This document shows positions 35,884 to 45,159 of a DNA stretch of 64,000 nucleotides, piece after piece. Below the pieces are notes generated by a model, which searched no databases, had not been told where the DNA came from, and worked only from the letters and a program-made list of their open reading frames with translations. The stretch lies in assembly GCF_001435995.1 (NCBI RefSeq), contig NZ_AYYQ01000031.1, forward strand, positions 62,001 to 126,000, written 5' to 3'. Position numbers and translations under genes: made by a program. Numbering within the stretch: position 1 is the first letter of the stretch; each line of letters begins with the position of its first letter. Source of the DNA: Apilactobacillus ozensis DSM 23829 = JCM 17196 (lineage in GTDB: Bacteria > Bacillota > Bacilli > Lactobacillales > Lactobacillaceae).

Positions 35884-37445
35884 TTTTTGTTTTGTATTTT
35901 TTCCCTATCTTCATTAGACAAAATTGGTAAAGTAATCCTAAAAATTGATCCATGACCTACGGAACTTTCCACTGATAAGTGGCCATTATAAGCTTCAATA
36001 AGTCGTTTAGCAATAGATAACCCTAGTCCATTTCCACCTTGATTTCGACTACGTGCCTTGTCTACTCTATAAAATCTATTAAAGACTTTATGCATGTTTT
36101 TTGGAGATATTCCCTCACCAAAATCTTGGATTGCAATATCAACATTTTTAGTGCTTCTTGAAATGGATATATGAACTTCTTTTCGTTTGGTCGAATACTT
36201 AACCGCATTATCTAACAATATTATTAAGACTTGTTCCAGATGATTACGATAAATTTGCACAAATGTCTCTTTTTTTATGTCATTATCTAATGTAAACATA
36301 AAATCTGGATGTATCATTTTAAAATCATTATATTCTTGAAAAACTAAATCTTGAGCATCAGTAATTTTATCATTGTAATTTATTTCTACTTGCTCTGCTC
36401 GAGATAAATCAAGCATTTCTTGAACTAAACTCTTCATACGATTAATTTCTGAAACTGATGCATCAATGGACTCTTTCAAAATTTGTGGATCATCTTTTCC
36501 CCACCTTGAAAGCATGTTTAAGTGACCTTGAATAACTGCAACAGGAGTTCTAAGCTCATGAGAAACATCTTCAACGAATTGTTGCTGCTGCTCAATGTAT
36601 CTTTGCATAGTATCCAACATATCATTGAATAATGAAGCTAAGTCAGTTAACTCATCATTACTATGCATTTTAGGTACCCTGACTTCATTTTCAGGAGAAT
36701 CATTTATTCTATTTATAGTTTTAGAAATTACGCTGATTGGTCTAAGCATATAAGCGGCTAACAAGTAAGAAAGCAATGCTGACATGAAAACGCCTAAAAC
36801 TAAAATAAATAATAAAATGAACAGCAATTTTTTAGTGTAATAATGATAATCACCCAATTTATTTACAACTCTAATCGTACCAATTCTTCTACCATTAACC
36901 TTAGAAAAAATAGGTGTCTCACCTATAAGTGAGTTGTTATTATCAAATTTATCCATGAATATGTTTTCTTTATTTACCTTACCGATTGTAGAGTAAGATT
37001 TAGGAACATAACTAGAATAAAAAACCGGGTTATTATCTTTATCAAAAACGCTAATTATATTATTGTTTTTGGCCAAACTAGCAAATACGGAATTAGAATA
37101 TGCACTAGACACATTACTATCGTTAGACTTAGTTTTAATTTTATTATTGTCGTTAGTTTTTGGCGTCAAAACATCATCAACTTTGTATCCAACCAAAGGA
37201 CGACTAAAATCACTTAACTTGTCGGAAATAGTTCCCATAGTTTCGCTGATATGAACCCTTTCTTGATGTATTAAAACATCAGAAAAACGGTTATATATTA
37301 AAAAAGAAAAAATTGATAACATCACAAAAACAATCAGTGATGTTCCTGCTGACCATTTCCATTTTAGCGATAGTCTTCTCTTAGAAGAAACTAATTTAGT
37401 ATTTTGAATATTATTACTAAGATTTTTAGTATTTAGTGAGTTCAT
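35874..37445 (-). CDS. Two-component sensor histidine kinase (LisK/ArlS type)
   Basis: 523-aa membrane kinase. Membrane helices at about 34-52 and 207-233 flank a 150-aa extracellular sensor region; HAMP 233-285; phosphoacceptor His297 in FVEDVSHELRTPVAV; ATPase boxes LLDNAVKYS, DFGEGI and GGNGLGLSIAKR. The start overlaps the regulator stop as ATGA. The last two codons and the TGA stop (GGG CTG TGA) lie in the inverted repeat of the neighbouring IS, so the native C-terminus has been cut or changed, but all catalytic boxes are intact. Confidence 0.93.
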   Translation of the reverse strand: MNSLNTKNLSNNIQNTKLVSSKRRLSLKWKWSAGTSLIVFVMLSIFSFLIYNRFSDVLIHQERVHISETMGTISDKLSDFSRPLVGYKVDDVLTPKTNDNNKIKTKSNDSNVSSAYSNSVFASLAKNNNIISVFDKDNNPVFYSSYVPKSYSTIGKVNKENIFMDKFDNNNSLIGETPIFSKVNGRRIGTIRVVNKLGDYHYYTKKLLFILLFILVLGVFMSALLSYLLAAYMLRPISVISKTINRINDSPENEVRVPKMHSNDELTDLASLFNDMLDTMQRYIEQQQQFVEDVSHELRTPVAVIQGHLNMLSRWGKDDPQILKESIDASVSEINRMKSLVQEMLDLSRAEQVEINYNDKITDAQDLVFQEYNDFKMIHPDFMFTLDNDIKKETFVQIYRNHLEQVLIILLDNAVKYSTKRKEVHISISRSTKNVDIAIQDFGEGISPKNMHKVFNRFYRVDKARSRNQGGNGLGLSIAKRLIEAYNGHLSVESSVGHGSIFRITLPILSNEDREKIQNKKGL

Positions 37446-38128
37446 GAACGCATCACGTAACCTGTACCACGAACTGTTTGAATGTAGCTCTTTTGATCTG
37501 GTCGATCAATCTTATTTCTTAAGTATCTAACGTACACATCAACAACGTTGGTTTCAGCTTCAGAATTATATCCCCAAACTTTGGTCAACAATACGTCTCT
37601 TCCTAAAACCACATTAACGTTTTCCATTAAAGTTAATAACAATTCATATTCACGCTTAGTAAGATTTATAATATCATCGCCACGTCTGACAATACGACTT
37701 TCTTTTTCAACTGTTATATCTTTAAAATGAACTACTTTTTGGCTTTCTTTCTTTTCGTCTCCTTCTATTTCAATACGACGCAATAAAGCTCTAACTCTTG
37801 CTAATAGTTCTTCAATGGCAAATGGTTTAACGATATAATCATCAGCACCATGATCAAATCCTGAAACTCTATCTATAACAGAATCTCTGGCTGTCATCAT
37901 GATAATTGGTGTTGCTTTCTTTTCTCTAAGTCTTCTAGCAACTTCCATACCATTTAATTTTGGTAGCATTAAATCTAATAAAATGACATCATAGTCATTT
38001 TTCATGGCTTCATCTAAGCCATCGCGACCATCAAGACTAACTTTAACTTCATAGCCTTCATGTTCTAATTCAAGTTCAACAAAACGAGCTAAACTTTTTT
38101 CATCTTCAATAATTAAAATACGACTCAT
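37442..38128 (-). CDS. OmpR-family response regulator
   Basis: 228 aa: receiver domain with acidic pocket Glu8/Asp9, phosphoacceptor Asp52 in VILLDLMLPKLNG, and Lys in DDYIVKPF; winged-helix DNA-binding domain from about 128 with NLTKREYELLLTL and VDVYVRYLRNKID. Closest in style to LisR/ArlR/CsrR. Overlaps the kinase start by four bases. Target genes cannot be told from sequence. Confidence 0.94.
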   Translation of the reverse strand: MSRILIIEDEKSLARFVELELEHEGYEVKVSLDGRDGLDEAMKNDYDVILLDLMLPKLNGMEVARRLREKKATPIIMMTARDSVIDRVSGFDHGADDYIVKPFAIEELLARVRALLRRIEIEGDEKKESQKVVHFKDITVEKESRIVRRGDDIINLTKREYELLLTLMENVNVVLGRDVLLTKVWGYNSEAETNVVDVYVRYLRNKIDRPDQKSYIQTVRGTGYVMRS

Positions 38129-38254
38129 TAGGTAAATACACCTCTATATATTATTCTTTTTTCAAATTAACAAATCATTTTACATTTTAGCATAAAAATA
38201 GCATTAATAGTAGCTATGCCGGTTACATATTTAATTTTTTGTGAATCTTTTCAC

Positions 38255-38283
38255 TTGATTTTACTTATAACATCTAATATAAT
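38255..38283 (+). promoter_or_regulatory. Promoter of the alcohol dehydrogenase gene
   Basis: TTGATT (38255-38260) and perfect TATAAT (38278-38283), 17 bp apart, 33 bases before the ATG. Confidence 0.85.
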
Positions 38284-38316
38284 GAAATTATAAATTAATA
38301 GAAAGAAGTTGTTAGT

Positions 38317-39333
38317 ATGAAAGCTGCTGTAGTAAGAGATAATTCCGATGGTTATGTAGACATTAAAGATGTTGATTTAAGACCTTTAAAATATGGTGAA
38401 GCTCTTGTTGATGTTGAATATTGTGGACTTTGTCACACAGATTTACATGTAGCATCAGGAGATTTTGGTAAAGTTCCTGGAAGAATCATTGGACACGAAG
38501 GTGTTGGACGCGTATCTAAAGTTGCTGATGGAGTTTCTAACTTAAGAGTTGGCGACAGAGTTTCTATCGCTTGGTTCTTCAAGGGATGTGGACATTGTGA
38601 ATACTGTTTAACTGGTCGTGAAACTTTATGTAGAAATGTACAAAATGCCGGTTTTACAGTAGATGGTGCTATGGCAGAACAAGTAATCGTTGATGCTAAC
38701 TATGCTGTAAAAGTTCCAGAAGGACTAGACCCAGTTGAAGCAACATCATTAACTTGTGCTGGAGTTACAACTTATAAGGCTCTTAAAGTTGGAGATGCTC
38801 GACCAGGACAATGGATTGAAATTGTTGGTGCTGGTGGTTTAGGTAACGTCGCTGTACAATTAGCTCATAATGTTTTTGGAGCACATGTTGTAGCAGTAGA
38901 TGGTAATGAACAAAAATTGGAAGCTGCTAAGAAAAATGGTGCCGAATTATTAATCGATCGTCATGATTCCGACGTTGCTGAACAAATTCAAGAAAAAGTT
39001 GGCGGTGTTCATAGTTCAATCGTTACTGCTGTAAACAAAGATGCATTTACTACATCAGTAAACGCACTTCGCCCAGATGGTAAATTAGTAGCAGTAGCCC
39101 TTCCTAAGGGTGATATGGCACTAAATATCGATAAAACTGTACTTGATGGAATTCAAGTTGCTGGATCACTAGTAGGTACTAGACAAGACCTAGCTGAAAC
39201 ATTCCAATTCGGTGCTGAAGGTAAAGTTAAACCAATTGTAAGAACTTGTAAATTAGACGAAATCAATGATGTTATTGATGAAATGAAACAAAATAAGATT
39301 GTTGGTCGTGTAGTTGTAGATTTTACTAAGTAA
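38317..39333 (+). CDS. adhP: Zinc-dependent alcohol dehydrogenase (AdhP type)
   Basis: 338-aa medium-chain dehydrogenase oxidising/reducing ethanol-acetaldehyde with NAD. Catalytic zinc ligands: Cys37 in CGLCHTDLH, the GHEGVGRV His/Glu pair, and the Cys of [12 protein letters not shown]. Structural zinc cysteines are in [16 protein letters not shown]. The cofactor motif is [13 protein letters not shown]. Codon use looks stronger (fewer rare codons) than the neighbours, as for a well expressed gene. Monocistronic with its own promoter and terminator. Confidence 0.95.
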   Translation: MKAAVVRDNSDGYVDIKDVDLRPLKYGEALVDVEYCGLCHTDLHVASGDFGKVPGRIIGHEGVGRVSKVADGVSNLRVGDRVSIAWFFKGCGHCEYCLTGRETLCRNVQNAGFTVDGAMAEQVIVDANYAVKVPEGLDPVEATSLTCAGVTTYKALKVGDARPGQWIEIVGAGGLGNVAVQLAHNVFGAHVVAVDGNEQKLEAAKKNGAELLIDRHDSDVAEQIQEKVGGVHSSIVTAVNKDAFTTSVNALRPDGKLVAVALPKGDMALNIDKTVLDGIQVAGSLVGTRQDLAETFQFGAEGKVKPIVRTCKLDEINDVIDEMKQNKIVGRVVVDFTK

Positions 39334-39337
39334 AAAT

Positions 39338-39396
39338 AAAAGCTAAATAAAAAATCTCAGAACCCATGGTGTTCTGAGATTTTTTATTTAGCTTTT
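39338..39396. terminator. Long bidirectional terminator between adhP and rpmF
   Basis: Perfect 26-bp stem (39338-39363 and 39371-39396), core ATCTCAGAAC/GTTCTGAGAT, seven-base loop, T-runs in both directions. Serves adhP on plus and rpmF on minus. Confidence 0.95.
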
Positions 39397-39397
39397 A

Positions 39398-39577
39398 TTA
39401 GTTATTAACTTTAATAACTTGTTTACCGTTGTAGAAGCCACAGTTTGGACAAACTACGTGTGATTTACGTAACTCACCACAGTTTGGGCAAGCACTTAAA
39501 CCTGGGTTAGCTAATTTAATATGACCACGACGCATATTTTTCTTAGCTTTTGAAGTCTTTCTTGCTGGTACAGCCAA
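39398..39577 (-). CDS. rpmF: 50S ribosomal protein L32
   Basis: 59-aa L32 starting at TTG (39575-39577; mature start [18 protein letters not shown]) with AAAGGAGG seven to eight bases upstream. The zinc ribbon is complete: Cys30, Cys33 (CPNCG) and Cys43, Cys46 (CPNCG). Its usual partner yceD lies upstream in the same transcript. Confidence 0.96.
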   Translation of the reverse strand: MAVPARKTSKAKKNMRRGHIKLANPGLSACPNCGELRKSHVVCPNCGFYNGKQVIKVNN

Positions 39578-39641
39578 TATAAAAACCTCCTTTTATTAAA
39601 AAATATCCACTAGTGAAAAATTTTATAGTCTTACCAAAAAA

Positions 39642-40178
39642 TTACTTAAAGTAATCTTTTAATTTGGCAAGACGTGGATCAACTGTTTTATTTTCTGCCT
39701 TAGGATTACTATATTCTTGTTCGGAAATAACTTTCCAAAACTTTCCTTCGGGCATTTCTTTGCCCTCCTCTTCTTGAGGAGACAGAATATGCATTGGGAT
39801 TTGCAAAATAATATTGTCAGCAACTGATTTATCAAAATCAATTTTTTGATTTTCAATTAAAAAAGCTACATCGCCAAGTTCTTCATACTTTTTAAGATTA
39901 TATTGATCTTTCACATAAACTTCATCAATATTGAAATTCAAGTCTACATCAACTGGATCTAAAGATCTAGAAGATGGCACAACCATCTTGCCAGTAACTT
40001 TGGCGTTAACAATCACATTACCATCATCATAAAATACGTTAGCACTAACATCGACTGGATTAACAGATAAAATATATTTAGGATATCTTGCTAATAAATC
40101 TTGCTCTAAGTCAAGTTTTTCATCAACAGAAAGTGGAGTATCTTGATATTTAGATAGTTCATTCAATGACCATTTCAT
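39642..40178 (-). CDS. yceD: YceD family protein (DUF177), 23S rRNA accumulation factor
   Basis: 178 aa. The family couples to rpmF and is needed for normal 23S rRNA levels in bacteria and plastids. Seen: MKWSLNELSKY start, VTGKMVVPSSRSLDPVDVDL in the core, and the C-terminal DPRLAKLKDYFK helix. The ATG at 40176-40178 follows AGGGGGAC by five bases; a longer frame to 40235 would overlap its promoter. Confidence 0.9.
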   Translation of the reverse strand: MKWSLNELSKYQDTPLSVDEKLDLEQDLLARYPKYILSVNPVDVSANVFYDDGNVIVNAKVTGKMVVPSSRSLDPVDVDLNFNIDEVYVKDQYNLKKYEELGDVAFLIENQKIDFDKSVADNIILQIPMHILSPQEEEGKEMPEGKFWKVISEQEYSNPKAENKTVDPRLAKLKDYFK

Positions 40179-40206
40179 GTATAGTCCCCCTAATGCAACG
40201 ATGTTT

Positions 40207-40235
40207 ATTATACATATTACAAATATGCTTGTCAA
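40207..40235 (-). promoter_or_regulatory. Consensus promoter of yceD-rpmF
   Basis: Minus strand TTGACA (40230-40235) and TATAAT (40207-40212), both perfect, 17 bp apart, with TG before the -10. Confidence 0.9.
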
Positions 40236-40257
40236 GGTGTTTCCCTTGATAGCAAAA

Positions 40258-41382
40258 TCACTTATAAATCAACGGAAAACGATATAAATCTTCATTTTCA
40301 TGAGTAATCAAACTAATCATAAAACCAGCTTTATATTCGTATTTTAATTCATCATTTAAATTTTTTTTATTAGCTCTAGATATTATTGGTACATCAACAG
40401 ATTTTTTGATTTGCTTTAAATATGTTCTACCTGTCTGATTAAATCCTAATATTCTAACATAATCAAAAATAGCATCATCTTTATAATTTACTAGGATATA
40501 ACAACATAGTCGTCTTAATCTGGCATAGGTATATCTTTTCGACTTTATTTTTGACATAAATTCTTCAAAAGTATTAGAACTAGTAATTTCCTTTTTTAAT
40601 TTAAATTCTAAGCCTTCATTAACTTGGTATACTTGTTTCAAGTCACTTAATGAAGAAGTAATTATTCGATACTTCAAGTATGGAAATAAGTCATCCCAGT
40701 TAATAAAATCATCAAAATTAAAATCATTATAATAACTAGGTAGATAGTCATTAAAGTTTTTCTTTTTATGAAAGATTGACGAACGAATAGCCGAAGCGCT
40801 AGAAATGTTTTTATGAATATTAAGCTTTAAGTCGTCATGCTCAGCTCCTAAGCGTTTAACTGGAAAAATTTGCATTGGATGTTCTAACGATTTATTAGCT
40901 ACTGAATAATTCATCCCCAAAATATCATTGGGGCTAGAAATAGATTGACCGGTTTTTTCAAAAACATATTCTCGAATAGCTGATGCGTATGGCATACTAG
41001 ATTTTAAATTATTTTTTATAGAATCTTGTATCTTAAAATTACCTAATTCTTTAAAATTGATATGATAATTTTCACACCCAAAGCTTAAATAATCACATTT
41101 TAAGTGTCCTAAAATGTTAACTGCATATTTAGCAAATAAATCTGCTGGCTGTACTGCACATTGAAATGGAAGTTCAACAACTAAATCGACGCCACTTTTG
41201 ATAGCCATTCTAGTACGTGACCATTTATCAAATATGGCTGGTTCGCCTCTTTGTACCCAGTTACCACTCATAACAACTACAGTTAAATCAGCATTAGTTA
41301 TCTTTTTTGCTTGTCTTAACTGATATAAATGACCATTATGAAAAGGATTATATTCAGATATTATTCCAACAGCTTTTAACAT
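40258..41382 (-). CDS. tmcAL: tRNA(Met) cytidine acetate ligase TmcAL
   Basis: Forms N4-acetylcytidine at the wobble base of elongator tRNA-Met using acetate and ATP (Bacillus YlbM). 374 aa with nucleotidylyltransferase motif GIISEYNPFHNGHL at 6-19, SGNWVQRGEPAIFDKW near 39, and LVVELPFQCAVQPAD near 68. The C-terminal half is more diverged. Downstream of yqeM as in other lactobacilli. Confidence 0.92.
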   Translation of the reverse strand: MLKAVGIISEYNPFHNGHLYQLRQAKKITNADLTVVVMSGNWVQRGEPAIFDKWSRTRMAIKSGVDLVVELPFQCAVQPADLFAKYAVNILGHLKCDYLSFGCENYHINFKELGNFKIQDSIKNNLKSSMPYASAIREYVFEKTGQSISSPNDILGMNYSVANKSLEHPMQIFPVKRLGAEHDDLKLNIHKNISSASAIRSSIFHKKKNFNDYLPSYYNDFNFDDFINWDDLFPYLKYRIITSSLSDLKQVYQVNEGLEFKLKKEITSSNTFEEFMSKIKSKRYTYARLRRLCCYILVNYKDDAIFDYVRILGFNQTGRTYLKQIKKSVDVPIISRANKKNLNDELKYEYKAGFMISLITHENEDLYRFPLIYK

Positions 41383-41386
41383 TTTA

Positions 41387-42124
41387 TTAAATCACCTTAT
41401 CGCAAACAAAAAACCATCGATCAGTTTTAATATCTATATCTTTTTTACCAAATTCTGCTGATACTTCAACGTTTTTAAAGCCCACCTTTTTAAGCAAGTC
41501 AACATACACACTTAAATCATACGTTCTTTCACAGTGAATTTCGTTAAATGAATCATAAGCATCAATCTCATCATTAAAAAAGAAGAATGCCAAGTCATGT
41601 TCTACCGAATGCTCATATTCGCCAATGTAGCTAGACCACATAAAAGCCCTAGTTTCATCATGATAGTTATACATATAGCCAGGATAGTAAACGTCTGTTT
41701 TATAAGGTGTTATTACATCAAATAAATATTTTCCACCCGAAGTTAAGTGATTATAAACATTTTTAAAGGCTAGCTCTAACGACTTTTCCGAATCCAAATA
41801 ACATAACGAATCATCAAAACAGGTTATGACTTCATAGTCGTCAACACCAGATAAATCTAACATATTTCCCTCAATCAAAGGTAATGATAGATTAGATTCA
41901 TTAGCATGCTTACTAGCTATTGATAACATGTCACTAGATAAATCTAATCCTGTCACATTATAACCATTTTCTAAGAGTAAACAGTCTAGTCGACCATTTC
42001 CACAAGCGACATTAAGAATGTTAGAATCTTTATCTACATGTTTTGCAACAAATTCAAACCAGTTATCATACATATCAGAATCAAAAAGTTCATCATAAAG
42101 TTGCGCGAAACTAGTATAAATCAT
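41387..42124 (-). CDS. Class I SAM-dependent methyltransferase (YqeM-like)
   Basis: 245 aa with Rossmann methyltransferase motif I ILNVACGNGRLDCLLLE at 34-50, motif II VTGLDLSSDML, and ITCFDDSLCYLDS near 95. Substrate unknown; the gene is a fixed member of the yqeG-yqeH-yhbY-nadD-yqeK-rsfS-yqeM cluster. Its ATG directly abuts the rsfS stop. Confidence 0.87.
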   Translation of the reverse strand: MIYTSFAQLYDELFDSDMYDNWFEFVAKHVDKDSNILNVACGNGRLDCLLLENGYNVTGLDLSSDMLSIASKHANESNLSLPLIEGNMLDLSGVDDYEVITCFDDSLCYLDSEKSLELAFKNVYNHLTSGGKYLFDVITPYKTDVYYPGYMYNYHDETRAFMWSSYIGEYEHSVEHDLAFFFFNDEIDAYDSFNEIHCERTYDLSVYVDLLKKVGFKNVEVSAEFGKKDIDIKTDRWFFVCDKVI

Positions 42125-42481
42125 CTATTCTTCTATCCAATCACTTAAATCAACTGAATCTGCGTCAGACCATAACTTTTCTAAATTATAGAATGCTCTT
42201 TCATCAGATTGAAATACGTGTACAATAACTTCTCCTAAATCAATTAAAATCCATTTAGCAGTACTTTTACCTTCAACCTGTTTAATGTAAATATTTTTTT
42301 CTTCTACGGCATCTACAATTTCATCTGCAATAGATTTAACTTGACGATTAGATGCTGCATCCATTATTACAAAATAATCAGCCATCAAGCTTACTTCTTT
42401 AACATTAAGTGCAACGATGTCATTTGCTCTTTTTTTATCAGCGGCTAAAACCACTTCTTTTAAAATATCTTTACTATTCAA
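42125..42481 (-). CDS. rsfS: Ribosome silencing factor RsfS
   Basis: 118 aa. Binds L14 on the 50S subunit and blocks subunit joining when nutrients are poor. Family motifs: VSLMADYFVIMDAASNRQVKSI at 30-51 (pieces), VEGKSTAKWILIDLGEVIVHVF near 79-100, and YNLEKLWSDAD. Lies between yqeK and yqeM. Confidence 0.94.
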   Translation of the reverse strand: MNSKDILKEVVLAADKKRANDIVALNVKEVSLMADYFVIMDAASNRQVKSIADEIVDAVEEKNIYIKQVEGKSTAKWILIDLGEVIVHVFQSDERAFYNLEKLWSDADSVDLSDWIEE

Positions 42482-42497
42482 ATTAAAATCTCCTTTG

Positions 42498-43067
42498 TTA
42501 TTTTACTTTAGAGTTAACTACCCACTCATTGTAAGTGTCAATTGTTTTTGGATACACACTTTTATTATTTGAAATCAAATAATCCAAAGTATGCTTAGTT
42601 TGATAAGCTACCCCTAGGCCTAAATTATTGAAAGTTATTTTTCTAGCATCATCGACTCCAGGAAAATCCCTTCCCATTTCTATATAATCAGCCATGTAAA
42701 CAATTTGTTCTAATTTGGACATATATTTAGCACCCACAGTGTGATGTTTAACAGCGTTTAAAATATCTATATTTTGAATTCCTAATTCATGTTGAACAAA
42801 TAAATATCCTACTTCGCCGTGCCAAATAGCATTGCCATAATTCAACAAATTATCGTCTAAATGATATTTATGGATAGCATTAATAAAGTCTTCATCAGGT
42901 CGTTGCTTTGCATAATCGTGTACTAGGCCACCAATGCTAGCTAATTCAACGTCAACATCATTTAGCTTAGCCAACTTGATAGCCATTTTTTCAACTCTTA
43001 AAACGTGTTCAAATCTGGACTGATTTAAAGCCTTTTTTAGACGACTAACTAATTCTTCACGACTCAA
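42498..43067 (-). CDS. yqeK: HD-domain diadenosine tetraphosphatase YqeK
   Basis: Symmetric Ap4A hydrolase family. 189 aa from the TTG at 43065-43067 (MSREELVSRLKKAL), the best standard start. HD motif GGLVHDYAK, HGEVGYLFVQ and VYMADYIEMGRDFPGV are clear. The frame is open further upstream; lactobacillar homologues often carry about 15 more N-terminal residues, and an AAAGGAG lies before an ATC codon at 43104-43106, so the real start could be non-canonical. Confidence 0.9.
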   Translation of the reverse strand: MSREELVSRLKKALNQSRFEHVLRVEKMAIKLAKLNDVDVELASIGGLVHDYAKQRPDEDFINAIHKYHLDDNLLNYGNAIWHGEVGYLFVQHELGIQNIDILNAVKHHTVGAKYMSKLEQIVYMADYIEMGRDFPGVDDARKITFNNLGLGVAYQTKHTLDYLISNNKSVYPKTIDTYNEWVVNSKVK

Positions 43068-43098
43068 TGGAACGATATTCTTTTTATAAACTAATTTA

Positions 43099-43689
43099 TT
43101 ATCGATAAATTGAATGCTCCTTTATATAAACATTAACATTTTCTGGAACCAAGTATCTAACGGATTGATTACGACTCAGTTTATTCCTAATCATAGTTGA
43201 TGAGATATCAATTTCTGGAACATCAACCCAAGTAACTGGATAATCAGTCTTTGGAACATAATTAGCTCTTCGTACTCCAACAAAATTTACCAAATTTAGT
43301 AAATCATCAATTCGATGCCACTTAGGTAGATAATCAACCATATCTCCACCAATAATAAAATAATACTCATTATTAGGATACTTTCGACACAATTCAAGCA
43401 TAGTTTCATAAGTATAGCTCTTACCTTTTCTGTTAATCTCAGACAACTCTATATCCAGATTATTGTTACCTTGTATAGCTAACTTAATCATATCTACTCT
43501 TAAATCAGCATCGATTGCATGTTTTTCATCAATATGTGGTGGGATATAATCAGGCATGAGATAAACTTTTTCTAAGCCTAAATACTCACATACTTGGTCA
43601 GCTATAAATAAGTGTTCATTATGAATTGGATTAAAAGTACCGCCAAATATACCAATTTTATGTTTACTGTTAGAACTTAAAGCAGTCAA
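43099..43689 (-). CDS. nadD: Nicotinate-nucleotide adenylyltransferase
   Basis: Makes nicotinic acid adenine dinucleotide in NAD synthesis. 196 aa with IGIFGGTFNPIHNEHL at 12-27 (HxxH), YYFIIGGDMVDYLPKWHR near 108, and ISSTMIRNKLSR near 161. Starts at TTG (43687-43689) with AAGGTGA upstream. Its 3' end overlaps the region upstream of yqeK. Confidence 0.95.
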   Translation of the reverse strand: MTALSSNSKHKIGIFGGTFNPIHNEHLFIADQVCEYLGLEKVYLMPDYIPPHIDEKHAIDADLRVDMIKLAIQGNNNLDIELSEINRKGKSYTYETMLELCRKYPNNEYYFIIGGDMVDYLPKWHRIDDLLNLVNFVGVRRANYVPKTDYPVTWVDVPEIDISSTMIRNKLSRNQSVRYLVPENVNVYIKEHSIYR

Positions 43690-43698
43690 TATATCACC

Positions 43699-44010
43699 TT
43701 AAATATTTTTTACTTCTACCGAAACGATTTGATTTTCTTCATTATTAGAAGGTAGGAACAATAATAATGTTTTACCAATCGTTTGTACAACATTAATATC
43801 ACTGTTAGATTCCAAGAAATTTTTTACATCATCGGTATCCACGTCAGCGTTTTGTTGAATATTGATTTTCACTAATTCTCTTTTTTGCAACACATCCAAA
43901 ATTTGTTCTAACCAAATGTTAGTTAAACCATTTTTCCCAATTGAAGATACTGGTTTCATGCGATTAGCTTGTGATCTTAAATATCTTTTTTGTTTACCTC
44001 TAAGTTTCAT
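43699..44010 (-). CDS. yhbY: YhbY family RNA-binding (CRM domain) protein
   Basis: 103-aa CRM-domain protein associated with 50S assembly. The GxxG loop SIGKNGLT near 23-30 and LRSQANRMKPV before it are the family features. Located between yqeH and nadD, the standard order. Confidence 0.92.
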   Translation of the reverse strand: MKLRGKQKRYLRSQANRMKPVSSIGKNGLTNIWLEQILDVLQKRELVKINIQQNADVDTDDVKNFLESNSDINVVQTIGKTLLLFLPSNNEENQIVSVEVKNI

Positions 44011-44025
44011 AAATTCTCCTTTGTG

Positions 44026-45159
44026 TTAAATCATTGATTTTCTAATTAAAACTGAAACTCCTTTAGGAGCCCACCCAGCAACTACGACATTTTCAGGTAC
44101 TGTTATCCAACCTAACCCTTCAATAACTAAATCACTTTTTTCAGTAGTTTTAAATTCATATCTAACTAATTTAGGAAAATCATTAGCATATGATTCATCC
44201 GGTGGTGTTAGTAATTCACCAAAGTGTTTGTCATAGAATTCATCAGCATTAATTAATTTAGTACGATGAATTAGCAAGTTATTTTCAACATAGACTGTAA
44301 ATCCATATTTTTTGTCTCCTTGAACATAATCAAATCTACCAACACCGGCAAAAAACAAAGTTTGTTCTGGATTTAATTGATATACCTTAGGCTTAATTTG
44401 CTTTTGTGGCTCGACTATTTTCAAGTCCTTACCTTTTAAATAATGAGCCATTTGTTCTTTATGAATAATCCCTGGTGTATCAACTATTTTACTACCATCA
44501 TCCAAATTAATATTAATTTGATCTAATGTTGTTCCTGGAAATTTAGAAGTAGTTATAAGTTCTTGAATTCCAGTATTTTGACGAATGATTTGGTTAATCA
44601 ATGTAGATTTACCAACATTGGTAACACCAACTACATAAACATCTTTACCCTGACGATATTTATCAACCTTAACTAATAAATCATCTACTGATTGATTAGT
44701 TTTGGCTGAGACTAAAGCAACATCAATCGGCCTAATTCCTTGTTCGTTAGCTCTTTGGCGTAACCAATCTTTTAACTTTCTACGATTAAGTGATTGTGGT
44801 AATAAGTCTTCTTTATTACCTACTAATAAAACTTCATTATCACCAACAAAACGGTGTAATCCTGGAATGACACTACCATTAAAGTCAAATATATCCACGA
44901 CATAAACGATTAAAGCATCAGAATCTCTAATCTTATTTAAAATTTTCAAGAAATCATCGTCAGTTAGACTAACTGGAGCTATCTCATTATAATGTCTCAA
45001 TCTAAAACATCTTTGACAATAAATGTCATTATCTAATTCTTGTGCTTTGTTTAAAGCAGAAGTAGGCGTATAGCCTAATTCATCTGGATTGTTAGTTTGA
45101 ATAAAAGCACCGCAACCTATACATTGTAGTTTATCTTCCATTTGGTTAGTTTCGCTCAT
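44026..45159 (-). CDS. yqeH: Circularly permuted GTPase YqeH
   Basis: GTPase for 30S assembly, 377 aa. N-terminal zinc finger CIGCG...YCQRC (first 50 residues), then permuted motifs G4 NKEDLLP, G5 SAKTNQS, G1 GVTNVGKSTLIN, G2/G3 TTLDQ and DTPGI, and a C-terminal RNA-binding domain. The ATG at 45157-45159 has AGGAGG upstream and overlaps yqeG by 14 bases. Confidence 0.95.
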   Translation of the reverse strand: MSETNQMEDKLQCIGCGAFIQTNNPDELGYTPTSALNKAQELDNDIYCQRCFRLRHYNEIAPVSLTDDDFLKILNKIRDSDALIVYVVDIFDFNGSVIPGLHRFVGDNEVLLVGNKEDLLPQSLNRRKLKDWLRQRANEQGIRPIDVALVSAKTNQSVDDLLVKVDKYRQGKDVYVVGVTNVGKSTLINQIIRQNTGIQELITTSKFPGTTLDQININLDDGSKIVDTPGIIHKEQMAHYLKGKDLKIVEPQKQIKPKVYQLNPEQTLFFAGVGRFDYVQGDKKYGFTVYVENNLLIHRTKLINADEFYDKHFGELLTPPDESYANDFPKLVRYEFKTTEKSDLVIEGLGWITVPENVVVAGWAPKGVSVLIRKSMI

